Notes under the pieces: generated by a model
Told to the model about the DNA's origin: nothing
Databases searched by the model: none
The model's input: only the letters and a program-made list of their open reading frames with translations
Translations under genes and position numbers: made by a program
NCBI GenBank assembly: GCA_037013495.1
Contig: CM072806.1
Span: forward strand, 7,494,001-7,558,000
Reading direction: 5' to 3'
DNA from: Hippophae tibetana
Lineage: Eukaryota; Streptophyta; Magnoliopsida; Rosales; Elaeagnaceae
DNA length: 64,000 nt
Shown: positions 39,906 to 52,001 of the stretch, one piece after another
Numbering within the stretch: position 1 is the first letter of the stretch
How the letters are laid out: each line of letters opens with the position of its first letter

Positions 39906-41804
39906 TCAGGCGAGAACAAAACGACAGTGAAGAAAACCTGCCAAAACAATATACAAGAAAACATTTTTACGAAGGACTCAAGAGGGGATTTAATTGAAAA
40001 TAAGAAATGAGGTTGATAAATATTGAATTAGCACGACACTAACGTAAATCAGAGTGGCGCAGCGGAAGCGTGGTGGGCCCATAACCCACAGGTCCCAGGA
40101 TCGAAACCTGGCTCTGATATAAAATTGTTTTATAGAACTGACTTTTTTCTTATTATCCCTTTCTACGTTGAACCGGAATTGCAGAACAATATGCAACTAC
40201 ATACATGTTCCTCAAATTAATTATACAGGACTTGAATTCTATCTCATATACATGTATCGTTCTTAATTCAAGATAACTTTCCAGTCCTATCCGAGTATAA
40301 CAGATTAGCAGCCTATATCTATTCCTTACTACTCCAATCAATATGAAGAAAGACAACGATACTAAAGCAAAAGCTTCAAAACATGTAGATAATAAAGCAA
40401 CAAGAATAGAAAAAAGGCCTTACTAGGGTCGCTATGAATTAACATAGCAGTTCCACCAAAATTGCAACTTCCACCATTTTTCTTGTTTTTCTGCCAGTAA
40501 CTATTGAAGGCATAAGAAGCATGAGCCGCAGCACTGTCTGGATAATAGCAATTTCCATGTGGAGTAATCTCCTCACAATCAGCACCACCTGCTCCACAAG
40601 CATAATCTATTGCTTCTTGAAGTGTCTCAGCAGGAACAGTAGGCTTAGCCACACACCACAGCTTCTGGGTTAATCCCATCTCAGGAGCAGGGGCACCTAT
40701 GTGGGTTGGACTACAAGGAGGCAACCCAAAACCAAAAGGTGGAGTGGCCGAATCAACTTCTGGAGGCACTTCAGGGGTCGAAGAGAAAGACATTTCAGGA
40801 GGAGGGGTTATTTCTGTCATTTTCGGTGGAGTGGCTATTTGTGATATTGGAGTGTGAGGGCTTGGGGCTACATTTGCAGGGGCAGAAAACCCAATCGAGG
40901 AGTGAAGTGGTGAGTCGGATGATGGGGTAGGTCTTGCTGGGAATGGGTCTAGAATATTGGGATTTAAAGATGAGAGCTTTCTGTTCATGGATTTGACCTC
41001 TTTTTGAGTTTTCATTATGACATTCAATTTTTTTAGCTCAAAAAATCCAAGCTTTTTCATGAACTCTAAGTGTGAGGATTCCAAGTTCATAGCTTTAATT
41101 GGTAAAGCATTGAAATTAGGAGGCGCTATCACAGAATAAGTAGAGTTCGTTTCCCGAAGAAACTTTAACAGTGATCTAATGTATTGCTCAGCCAAATCCT
41201 CTGAATAAAAGACAGAGCTTGTGTTGAAACAACTGGATGAGAAAACAGCTGAGACTTTAATATCTTTCTCCAAACTCCACCTCGTAAGAGAGTAATGAAT
41301 GTTCTTCAGGGATGATAGGACTAAACCCACCGCATGTTCTTGACGATTCTGGCAAAGAACATTATTTCCAACTACAATGGTAGTGATTTGGGAAGCAGGG
41401 TAGTGAGCTAATACCTGGGTCCTTAGCCAAGTTTCTGCTTGAAGAACACTTCTTGAGACCTCATTGAGGTCTTCAGCCTTCAAAGAAACGGCTATTGGAA
41501 GACCAGAGTGAGAGATCGATTGATGGAACTCTGTAGTTGTCTCATAGAGATTTAGATATCTAATAGTACTTTCTTGGCCTGAAACTGCATGGAAAGATTA
41601 ACATTTAATGAAAGGTTTCACATTTGATTCAAATGAGAGAGAAAAAAATTGAGTCTTTACTTACACTCTTGAAAAGCAGTAAAGCAAACCACGCAATAAT
41701 AAATAAAAGAGGCATTGGTCTAAACATTTGAACCTTTACTTACCAGTAAGACCCAATAAACAGAAAAACAAAAGGTGAAAGATGAGTAACACCATCTTCA
41801 ACAT
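39906..41804 (-). CDS. Secreted GH17-like/X8 (CBM43) protein lacking the GH17 catalytic Glu (415 aa)
   Basis: Minus-strand coding exons 41744-41804, 40424-41578 and 39906-39937, GT-AG introns, phase-matched. Residues 1-21 (MLKMVLLIFHLLFFCLLGL) are a clear signal peptide. Residues about 25-200 resemble part of a glycoside hydrolase 17 (beta-1,3-glucanase) domain. It is far shorter than the usual ~310 residues, the VGNE motif holding the acid/base Glu reads VGNNV (Asn at about 93), and no nucleophile motif (ETGWP) is seen. A Pro/Ser/Thr-rich linker (about 215-320) leads to an X8/CBM43 domain (about 327-415) with all six cysteines (LWC, ACG, DCE, NCY, SCN, HCR). The last exon encodes only SFLHCRFVLA, supplying the sixth Cys. 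There is no hydrophobic GPI tail. X8 domains bind callose, so a wall or plasmodesmal callose-binding role is likely, without glucanase activity. A minus-strand TATAAA lies at 41880-41885. Confidence 0.88.
40048..40119 (+). tRNA. trnI-Met: Initiator tRNA-Met (CAU)
   Basis: A 72-bp gene with a full cloverleaf: acceptor stem ATCAGAG pairing with CTCTGAT, discriminator A at 40119, anticodon loop CCCATAA with CAT, anticodon stem GTGGG/CCCAC, and T-arm CAGGATCGAAACCTG. It lacks the usual TTC in the T-loop (ATCGAAA), an initiator feature. The sequence matches the plant iMet form I know. A T-run at 40128-40131 can terminate Pol III. It lies on the plus strand inside the last intron (39938-40423) of the minus-strand GH17-like/X8 gene. 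Confidence 0.97.
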
Positions 41805-41879
41805 TGTGTAGCAGAAAGAAAATTATGGAAGTTTGGAACTTTGAGAGTAAAATGGAAACTGCAGAGGCGTAAAATTGTG

Positions 41880-41885
41880 TTTATA
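41880..41885 (-). promoter_or_regulatory. TATA box of the GH17-like/X8 gene
   Basis: TATAAA on the minus strand (within CATCATATAAACACAATT), about 76 bases upstream of the ATG at 41804. Spacing allows a short leader of about 45 bases. Confidence 0.6.
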
Positions 41886-41899
41886 TGATGAGATTCTCA

Positions 41900-44800
41900 G
41901 TTTTAATGAAGCAAAAAGTAGGCCTCTTCATAAAGATATCTCTTTCATCTTTGAAATGAAATGGTTCCCTCAATCTTTTTTTCTCTACGGATCTCGGAGC
42001 AGGAGAATTATTTTACATGTATTTATTTATGTATTATTTTATATAAACATTAATAATATTTTTTAAAAGTTATCAAAATATATCACGTAATCAAGCCCTT
42101 ATAAAAGTTTTTCGTGACTCTGTGTGTCTCGGACACGGAAAAATCAACGTTTTATGGTTATTTGGATTTGAATTTTTTTCCCCCGGTCAAAATGGATTTA
42201 AAGGTTTTTAATTATTGGATTCATTTTTATTATAAATTAGTCCAACCATAGATCATAGATTAATTTTTTACTTTTTGATAAAAAAAACGGTATATTTATT
42301 ATTTGTTACTATCTCATTTATACTTGATATGATGGAATTGGTTAACATCTATTACACACCCTAACAATCATTTTTACATTAATTTTTTTTTATATTTGTC
42401 TAATAGATGTTATATATATTTTTATAATAAAAAGAATAAATGATTTTTTCTTTATTATAATTTCATACTTTTATCTAGAATCATTAGAATCTCTAAGATA
42501 TAAAATTTTCTCTTAACATTACTTAAATAAAATAGATTAATTTTTAATCTATTTATTTCAATAAATTTTTATTAAAATATTATTTTATTAAGAAATATTA
42601 AGTAATTAAAGTATGATAAAATATAAGTTATTAATAATAAAAAATAAAATTTAATATAAAAAATAATCAAATATTAATAATAATCAAATATGAAAACCAA
42701 TAATTTTTTATATTCGATTTTATTCTATCATTATTAAATGATTTAATTTTAATTATATTTTACTTACTTGATAATATCCCATTATTATGTGTAAGAATGA
42801 ACGTGTTTGTGATTATATTAATAATTATAATTATTTTTTTATCAGTTTTTGGTATATTTATATAACAATTATAAATAGTAGTTTTTTTTTACCGTTTAAT
42901 CATACTTTTTATATTTATTTAAAAATATATTTAATTTTGAAAAATTAAATCTTAACATAATTTATATTCTATTATATTATTTAAAATATTGATATTGTTT
43001 TTTGTTTTTTTAACCAATTTAACATATGTTTTAAGTAAATAAAATATATAAAAATATAAATAAATAAAAATTTATCTAATTATTTCAAATATTATAATTT
43101 TTATTATTAAAAATATTTTTATATATAATTATAATAATATTAATATATATTCGATTTTGGCTAATCATAATTTTGATATTGTTATAACCATCTATGTAGT
43201 TACGATTATTTAAAAAAAATGATAAATTTATACAATTAATTACAATTTAAATTATTTACGTTTAAAATATTCATCTATATTAATATATCATTTTTTTTAT
43301 AAAAAAATAATAAATAACATGAAACTATAATAAATTTAGTAAACTCAATCTAAATAATTTTAAAAAATATTAATTCTTAGATATTTTTTCTACAAAGTTA
43401 CTTATGTTTTATATGATATTATTTTAAAAAAAAAATTTAATAATTTTTATACTTGTTAAAATATTAATGATATAAGTACTTTAAATGCATAGATGTGCAA
43501 ATAATAATTCTTACTCGTAGCGTAAAAGGATAACCAACGGTCAAGTTAAGAACCAAAAAAAGAGGTAGGGCGGTGTCCTTGCAACTATCTGACAAACTGG
43601 GACGTGTGGAAGAAGAACAGAAGGTAGTGTGGGAGGTGTGAACTTTGGTTTTCGATTGATTCGTGAATAAAGTAAGGAAAAAATTTACATTAGTTCAGCA
43701 GGAATTAATGTAGTATATTTTATTAATTTTAGTTTTTGTTAGTTTAAAAAATAATAAATATTCATGTTTTATTATCAAAATTATTTTTATTAATATTAAA
43801 GTAAATTTTTTGTTTTTAAAAATATTTAAATATTAAATTATTAGAAAAAATAAAATTTTAATATTAATTTTTATTTCTCTAAAAATATCCATTCTTATAA
43901 ATGATAAAATTTAAATAACAAATTATTCAGTTAACTTTCAATTCATTAAATTGATCATTATACCATTAATAATGTAAAAGTAATATATAATTTCTCATAA
44001 ATAAAGGAAAAGAATCTTTGTCTCTTTTTTTTTTCCCCTCTACAAAGAGAGAGAGAGAGAGAGATTGAGTTGTCCTTCTCTATATCTCTGCTGTGAAATG
44101 TCTTATCCTGCTTGAATGATACTTGTTTGATAAATTAAGAAATATAAGAAAGGTTATTCAACATAATTTTTTTTTATTAGATACATATAAAAAATAAATT
44201 ATTTTTTAAGTTATAAAATAATTATGACATTGGGTGCAAAAATGTGTGTTAAATTTAATGATATTAACATTTTTCAACAAATTAAGGGGGCATGAAACCG
44301 TTAGAGCTGCAGTAATTAATTTAATATTACGGTTTTTTTTTTTTTACAAAAATAATCTAATCTATCAACTCTTATAAAATGCACATTTTGTTTATTTCAG
44401 GTTAGAATTTGATTATTTATCGAAAAAAAGGTTAAAATTTGCTTCACTATATATAAAAAAAGGAAAAGATAAAGAGAAGTTAAAATTTGACTCTTCAAGA
44501 AAGCGTAAGAAATAAAAATTTTACTTTGCCTTTTTTTTAATAATAATAATTCTACTTATACCATATTTCTTTCTAACTGACAAGCTTATTCTCGTCATAC
44601 ATCTCAAAATTATAAAAATTAGTAAATACACTTAATTCTCAAGGCAATATAAGAATGAAAAATAGATCAATTTTTGTTATCCAATCATACATGGTGAACG
44701 CAAAAAAACTAAAGTGTTAATATAAGTTATTATATGTTCCGTATTAATATAAATAGTTGATATTGTTCCTATTTTTAATATTTTTTTTTCTAAAAAACAA

Positions 44801-47689
44801 AAGAATTAAAATGATTTCGTTCTACAACGTATCTATATCTCAAGATTTTCTAACACATACATTAACAAACTAATCCCATCCACATTTTTAAAGTAAAATA
44901 TAGGAAATAATTAACAACAACAACAATATGTAAGAAAAGACTATAATTCTAAAATTAACTTAAATATCTTCTAACCAATTATTCATTTCTCGGATTTAAT
45001 TAAACCGCGACCTTTCTTTAGAGAGAAAGACCTTTAAGTGTGAGAAAATATGTCCACTTTTCATTTGATTTTCTTAAAAGTTTTGATTCAATTTCTCCTA
45101 CTAAGTTTGCATTATTCCAAAAACCTTTTTGGAATTGAATCGTTAGCATATGATTACTACATCATCTCGAGTAACCAACTACAAGCACTTAACAAGCGTC
45201 AGGAGCTAAAATAGTGACTATTGGCATTCACTTTCAGAAGCATCCTCTTTTCCTTGGATCTTCGTTTTTGTAACTGCATGCAAGTGTTGATCATTAATAA
45301 CGATGACATAGAGATAATAAGACATATTAATGGCAACATTAGAACTAAGATCTAACATTCCAATCCATCATTTCATGCCTAGAGAAAAGTAATAGTTTCT
45401 CTTTTAGATGTCACACTCTCTCTTCACTCAGAGCTTTAAACACTTGTGCCTAAGCTTTGTGAAAGAGCCCGAGACTCGGTACATTATTAAAATAAGAAGA
45501 TACTAATTCTTTAAATATTTGTTCTTAATTGACACGTAATAGAAATATAAACACTTAACATATCACAACAATAACAGTAAATAATAATAACAGGTAGCCA
45601 AAAAATTTTAAGCATTAGATATATTATTAAGTAAAAAGAAGGCAAGTAAAGAATATTAAAGCTTTCTAATTAGAATTTAAACTTTAGTATGTTGTAACGT
45701 ATACAATTTAAACTCATATTGTACTAGCAAAACAATAGAGCATCCACAACCCAAGATGTAACAAGGTAAACCCAAATTGAACTTCTATATATATGGTAAC
45801 ATTCTCGAATTGCTCATGTCAACCACTAGGCAACAAATAAATCCATTAAGCAATAAAATAATTACAACCCAAATAGAAATAAAATCATCAATACCTTTAT
45901 CATTCAGGACCTCTATCTGAACTTTCTATTGCTGCCTTCGTTTGCTACCTCCGCAACAACTTGATCCGACACACGAACACCACTTTCCCTCAGAGCCAAC
46001 ACTACTCAATGTAATGTGATCAATAACAAAAGATCAATAAATGTGTAAAAAAAGTCAACTATCAAATGTGAGGACCAGCTTTAATCACGAACTTCCAATA
46101 ACTACTGTGGGAAACACATTGAACCATAAATTGTCTACATGGAAAACACATTCAATCATACACCAAACATAATCAACGATTTGAGAATATAACTAAAACT
46201 ATCCAACCAGATCACACATTGTTGTTCTTACACAGAAAGTAAAATAGTTAAGAGTTCTCAACACTCAAGTACTTTATTTTACTCATAACAATGTATCATA
46301 AATATTAGAACACTCTCAAAGTAATATGTGATTTAAAAGTAATTTTTAGAGAAAATTTTGATAAAGTCTCAATGCATAAAAGATAGGTGTGAAAAGCTAA
46401 ATGAAGGGAAAATTTATAAAAGGAACCCGCCACCAATGGCCATCCTCATTGAAGCCTCACCAATGGTCCTTGTTGGGCTTATTGAGGAACTCGTCGAGGT
46501 GCCAAAAAGTCCAATTTTTTTATTCAAAAATCATCAAGTGATTTTTATAAATACACACATCCTAGTTGAACCAAAATCCATCACTCATGATTTAGTATGC
46601 ATACCAAGGAACCATCCACATGGTTTGTCTAAAACATGCTTTCAAATACAGTGTACCTAAAAATGTATGTATGTGTATTAGTAATATGTAATAATCAATC
46701 TTACATAGAAGATAACAGAAACACTGAGTAAAATAAACAAACTTTGTGTTTTGCATATGAAATTCCAACACATAGACATAAAGTACAATTGGAATTACAC
46801 TTTACCTATATATCTCTACTTTGCTATCCTTATCCTTTTCATTATTCACATTTCAAAACCTTCTAAAATTTCTTCTACTTATGCTTGTTCTATCTTTTCT
46901 CAAGTTCTTACACTTCACTCGCTTCTGTTGTAAGTCCTTCTTACTATGTTTCTATTTTCTACCTTTATTGGCCTACCTTCTGTGACCTTATGTTATTAAT
47001 CATTCCCTTAACTTTGTCGTTAAACCTTTTCGGTTCTTTTCCTTAAGAACTATACTTTTCTTCTTCTTTATGATGATACTCCTTTCTATATTAAGTTCAT
47101 GTTCTTTGATGGTTGTTTTTATGTTTCTTCTCCTTGCATGCTTATGTTTTGGTCTATCATGGTTCTTTTATTTCAAAAAACTACGGAAGCTTAAAAACAC
47201 GACTTTTTTCATATGCTGCAATTTAATGAAAACCTCATTAGTGAAAATGAATAGAAATGACTTTGAAATTGAATTATCAACCAACGAGGAGATGCTAAAA
47301 TTTGTGCTGAAAAATCTTTGATATGTAAAATCTGGAATCTTTGAAGGTAATTAGGTCACATGTTTATAACTCCTTTAAATCATCTTGGAGTCCTAAGTGT
47401 AAACAGTTTATTTCTAAGTTTGAAGAATGATCAAAAAATTTTGTGTTTTCTTTTCAAGTAATGGGAGATAAAAGGAAAGTTTGGGAAAAAATAATATGGA
47501 ATCTTGATGCTTCTATAATGATGCTAAATGAATATTGATGACTCTATAAAAATCGAGTCATTAACGCACTTTTTTACTTAATATTTACTTATTTTATTGA
47601 ATAAATAGTATTTTTGAAGCTAAAAATATTAAAATATAAAAAATTTAGTTAAAAGGGGTGAAAATATAATGTTTGACTTTTTTTAGATT
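41900..47689. other. Long AT-rich intergenic region
   Basis: No convincing gene. A GA microsatellite lies at about 44046-44064. The parts from 45.0-46.0 kb and 46.3-47.3 kb are less AT-rich and contain open frames of 83-100 codons (46358-46660; 47070-47321, Leu/Phe-rich). They lack recognised domains, splice partners or promoter signals and may be old transposon debris. Confidence 0.55.
44046..44064. repeat. GA microsatellite
   Basis: A run of about nine GA dinucleotides. Confidence 0.9.
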
Positions 47690-48200
47690 TTTTATGAATT
47701 TTTAACACAGAAGCTACCACGTGGCCTACCATATAAGCAAAAAAGCTGACTAGGCAAGCTACGCTAACGCTACGCAAGCAAGGATAATGATTTGTAAAGT
47801 TCCACATGTGAGGAGTGAAGAAGCACGTGACACATGTCGGCACAACGTTCATTCTGAGTTCGGAGCACGGTCAAACAACACTACCATGTGTCGTCACGTG
47901 ATTGCTCCCCGTGATCCACCAACGCACCATACCATCTACATCCACGAATCATATTGTGCTACGTGGTACTGACTTAGTATGCATTGAGTCAGACTGGTTT
48001 CCCATTCAATACATCCCGCTATGATTTGTCCAGTAAATTTAGTATGCCACATGTTGTGCTCTGATTGGCTGGTGTTGTTAATTTTGCTTGTTTTGATATC
48101 AATCCTTGATTTGAAGTTGATTTGATTGTTTATATTGCACATGAGCTATATTTAAGCCTCTAATCATCCTGTAAACCCTAAGGAGCTGCCATTAGCATAA
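47690..48200 (+). promoter_or_regulatory. G-box-rich, LTR-like promoter block
   Basis: A GC-richer island in AT-rich spacer. It has CACGTG at 47718-47723, 47824-47829 and 47895-47900, further ACGT cores (GCTACGTGG), and a TATA-like TATATTTAA at 48147-48155. No coding gene follows on the plus strand. The downstream sequence (CAATTCAAGAGATTGATTAT; AATTTATTAATCTAGGGAT) resembles leader/LTR sequence of plant gypsy elements. A solo LTR or a degraded 5' LTR is the likeliest identity; boundaries are not visible. Confidence 0.4.
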
Positions 48201-49089
48201 TTTTGATCAGTTTTTAGAGCTAAAAGGAGAAAAAAAATTAAAAGGAGATACAACTTTAGTAGACATTAAAGGGGAGATTAGCATTACAATTCAAGAGATT
48301 GATTATATTTCTTATTCTACTCTTTTCTCTATCAATTTTTATGTATTTCTCTATGAATATCAGATTTATGGATAAAATTATATCTAGTTAATTTATTAAT
48401 CTAGGGATCTTATAAACCCAATTTTTACTATGTGATGATCTAATATTTTATTTAAATTATAATTTTAATGTAATTATATTATTTAATCTGATAGAGGTAA
48501 TTAAATAGATTTGAGAGAATTATTTAATTATTTGTTTTGATTAAATCACATGCATAGTTTTTAGGTAGAGATGTATGATTCTTATGTATGTGATCCATAA
48601 TTGATGAACTTAATGAGTAGTATACAATTTAATTGTCATGAGAGTATAATTAAATTAATTACTATATGATGTATAGTTTACTTGATAGAGAAATACATGC
48701 TATGTTAAATTAAATTGATCATGTAATTAATTTATAATTATATTAGAGGGGATTTTAATTATTCACATATTTAGAAAATTAGGAGATTAAGTATTTTTAG
48801 ATATTTTCTCATATATTTTCTTAGTTACCAAATCCGATTTAATTAATTATTGCTATTTATTTTTAGTTATTTTAATTTTGTTTTCTTAAAATATAAAAAC
48901 ACAAAAAAAATTGATTTTTATTTTTTTTAGTTTTAAAAATTATTTTCTAATAAAATAATCTTTGTAATAACCATATTTTCTTATCATTATATTATTTGTT
49001 ACAATATATATATTTGCGTATTCATTGCCCACACAATTATCCATACAAGCCAAATTTTTGTTAAGCCTTAGTTATTTTAATTGTTAACA
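48201..49089. other. AT-rich stretch after the LTR-like block
   Basis: No gene. It may be the remainder of the same LTR-like element; no terminal repeats could be matched. Confidence 0.5.
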
Positions 49090-49375
49090 ACATTTTCAGC
49101 TGAAGATGCAGAAGTATGAGCTTTCTCATTAGCCGTTGGTTTAGTTAAAGATTTGCATCTTCAAAATGTAATCTTTGAAAGTGAGCCTAAAGCTATTATC
49201 GATTTCATGGAAAATTCTCAGGCTAATATATATTGATAGGTTAAACAGTATCTTGGAGGTTAATGTTATTCTCCATAATTTTAGATGCTGTATTTTTAGA
49301 TGGATTCCCATAACTTATAACACAGTAGTTAATGCTATCACTAAAATGTTTAAGCTTAATCACAAAGAGTAAACT
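49090..49375 (+). pseudogene. RNase H-like (RVT_3-type) domain fragment
   Basis: Translation in two frames gives AFSLAVGLVKDLHLQNVIFE then SEPKAIIDFMENSQ, and after a break SILEVNVILHNFRCCIFRWI then NTVVNAITKMFKLNH. This is the pattern of the plant RNase H-like domain found at the end of LINE ORF2 and in stand-alone copies (AEA..L..A...G...V..ESD...V; ...F.W..R..N..AD.LAK). The D/E catalytic residues are only partly kept and the frame is broken. A LINE-derived fragment is most likely; no RT was seen upstream. Confidence 0.6.
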
Positions 49376-49966
49376 TTTAACCTTTTGGTTTGGAAAGACA
49401 ATAACAGAAATAGCAAAGCAGCATTGGAAATCCGGACAGCTCAACGGTGACATTCGTAGCAAAAAAAAGGTTGGTGGGAGGGACAAAAAGGGAAAAACCC
49501 TTATTCAACTCTATATTTGTAGAAACCTTTAATTAAAGCAAAACAAAATCCAAAAATTGGTGGGCCAAATTTTCCATAAACCCACAGAAGAAATGAAAAC
49601 GTGTGATTCTCTGTTTGTAACATTATTCAAATTGCATTGTTAGGAATATGGGATGTAGCTTTCTAAGATTAGAAATGTGTGGTGTTATAAGATTTTTACT
49701 GTAATAAAATTCTGGTTAAAAGGGTGTGCAAGTATATGTAAACGTCTATTTAAAAAATGGAACTGGTTAAAAGATATCAATGCCTCAACTTCTAGCAATC
49801 TTTTACAACTTCACGTTACAAAAAAAATGATACAAGAAAAGATCAACGGAGAAAAGTTATTCTCCACCATTGCAAATTTACAGGTTGAGAAGAGCCAATT
49901 TTTGATAAACCACCATGTGCACATGGGTGCTAGAACAACAACAAAACTACCTACAGCTCTTTAAAT

Positions 49967-51979
49967 TCATTCAGAATCTGCTTTTATGTACAGTTCATTG
50001 CCAAAGCATGATATGTTTGCTCCTCCTTCGAACTTTGCCCTTAATATCTTCTTCACTAATAGTTTCCATTTCATATCATCCTTCTTATTCAGTTTTCTAC
50101 TTCTATTCTTGAAATTCCTGAAACAATAAAATTGAAGAGTTAAAACAGTTGTCTATACTAATTGTCTAGCTCATATAAACATTTCCTCTTTGTTATCTGC
50201 TAAATTTAGTTGAGGTGATTGTGGAGTGCGGACTTATTAGTGCAAGTGCTGTTAGGGTAATAAGGAAAGGAGAAGAAATACGCTCACCTGCACAAAGGAA
50301 CACGACAACAATCGGAATCTGCACAGAGACGAGAGTGTAGATCCAAAAGTTGCCACATTCGTTTGCAATGTATGCAACCACCGGGGACTCTTAATTTACA
50401 GCCGGCAAAATGACGAATAAGCAATTCCAATCCCTTACAGGTTACATAGTTACAAGGATCTTGGTCCACCTTGAAATTTTTATCACGTGGACCAATTGTT
50501 CTACAACCATCTCTGCATATATGAACAAGAGCCTCCATTGCCTCATATAATTGAGCATATACTTTCCTCTCATTTGCTTTTCGAATCCTCTCCTTCTGTA
50601 TCTGAAAGTTAATTCAAAGCTAGCTTAGGACAATATGCAACATTATTATATCTTTATGACTTCACATGCATGGTACTATTGACAGTGAAGAACAAACTAA
50701 AGGAAGCAGAAGAGGAATCCTTACATTTTCTTCATAAATCAAAGATACTTGGAGTTCCTTTTCAAGTACCGGGTGGCTCTCCTTCATCACTCTCCATCCT
50801 TCAGTAGCAGAAACAATTTTAAAGTTCTTCAGGATCATACGATGACAGATGAGGCTAAGCCGGGGTGCATTGCAAAGCAAAGCAAGTTGAAAAATGTCAG
50901 CTACATTATCTGTGTTTAATAAACCATTTTCCAACACCAGTTCACACTCCCTCTTCAAGTGTGGAACAAGATAGGCATGTGAAAGAACTAACAAGGGCAA
51001 GCAAAACTCCTCCAATTCTTCTTTCTCGTAACTATATATATATAAATTAGATTAGAGGTGAATCCAGAGCATCAGTCAATAATACACCAAGAAATAGATT
51101 TTAAGAGTTTTGCCGAAAAAGTAATCATCAGCAATACAATTTGTTGGCAGTTTTACTGCCAGATGGAAAATATTAACTCAGAAAAACAGACAGACATTAA
51201 TATTAGACTTTCCACTTGCAATTTATGACTGCCATAATTCATAACAAAAGAACCTTAATGGTTCTCTATGTCGCTGGAGGCACGTTTTAAGTTCAGTTCT
51301 GAAGTATGCCCCAAAGACAACTTTTGAGAGAAAACATTGCAGAAGAAAAAAATTAGCAAAAGATAGGAACACGTAACAGTAAAGAGCATTACCATGAAGA
51401 GTACAAGAACCGGATGAAAACTCGAATGGCATCATCAGGAACACCACAGATAGGGATTGATTTTTTACGACTAAAACCTTTTGATTGCATTAGCATTGCT
51501 TTTAGAACAGGAGAAGCCATGCCCTGTTATAAAAAGACAAATACATTAGTGATAAATCTTCTAAAATTTAACAAATGTTTAAAATAATGACTGATTTCAA
51601 ATTATTTTCTTTATGGTGGTGCAATTCAGATCTCTAAAACGTAGCTTTTACAAGGTTTAAAATGAATCACAAATAACATGACCAGGCACATTCAGCAAGC
51701 ACAAGAGCTATATTGTAAGATGAATCATATATCAAAAATAAATATACTCACCAGAATGCTAGAATGTGCGTAAAGTTTTCCACCGTGATTGGTGTAAACT
51801 ATTACATCTGCATTATAACCTTCATCGAAGAGGCGATCCCATAAATCTTTTGTGGCGGTAGGGACACAGCTGCATCCTCCAAGCCCCTTCCGGTAACTGG
51901 TCACAGCACTGGGCAATGGAGGTGGTTCTGGGATAATTTTCTTTGCAACAAGGGAAGATTTCTCAAGAGTGTTGTCCAT
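49967..51979 (-). CDS. BT4: BTB/POZ and TAZ domain protein, BT4-like (376 aa, 5 coding exons)
   Basis: Minus-strand coding exons 51752-51979, 51393-51523, 50725-51031, 50288-50601 and 49967-50117 join in phase with GT-AG introns to 376 aa ending TGA. The start is [14 protein letters not shown]; exon 2 begins upstream at 52001 with leader sequence. A Pro-rich head (PEPPPLPS) and [20 protein letters not shown] precede the BTB domain (about 55-175). A BACK-like linker ([20 protein letters not shown]) leads to the TAZ zinc domain (about 235-330) with [40 protein letters not shown] and CCRVPLC. The C-terminal basic [15 protein letters not shown] is the calmodulin-binding region of the family. BT proteins are nuclear/cytosolic CUL3 adaptors responsive to nitrate, auxin, sugar and stress. 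The N-terminus best fits BT4, by recalled similarity. Confidence 0.92.
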
Positions 51980-52001
51980 AAAAAAATTATATTCCACAAA
52001 A

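Noticed and set aside
46358..46660. 100-aa open frame
   Set aside because: No domain, splice partner or promoter; single-frame chance ORF in less AT-rich debris.
47070..47321. 83-aa Leu/Phe-rich, membrane-like frame
   Set aside because: Hydrophobic translation is expected from T-rich DNA; no supporting gene structure.
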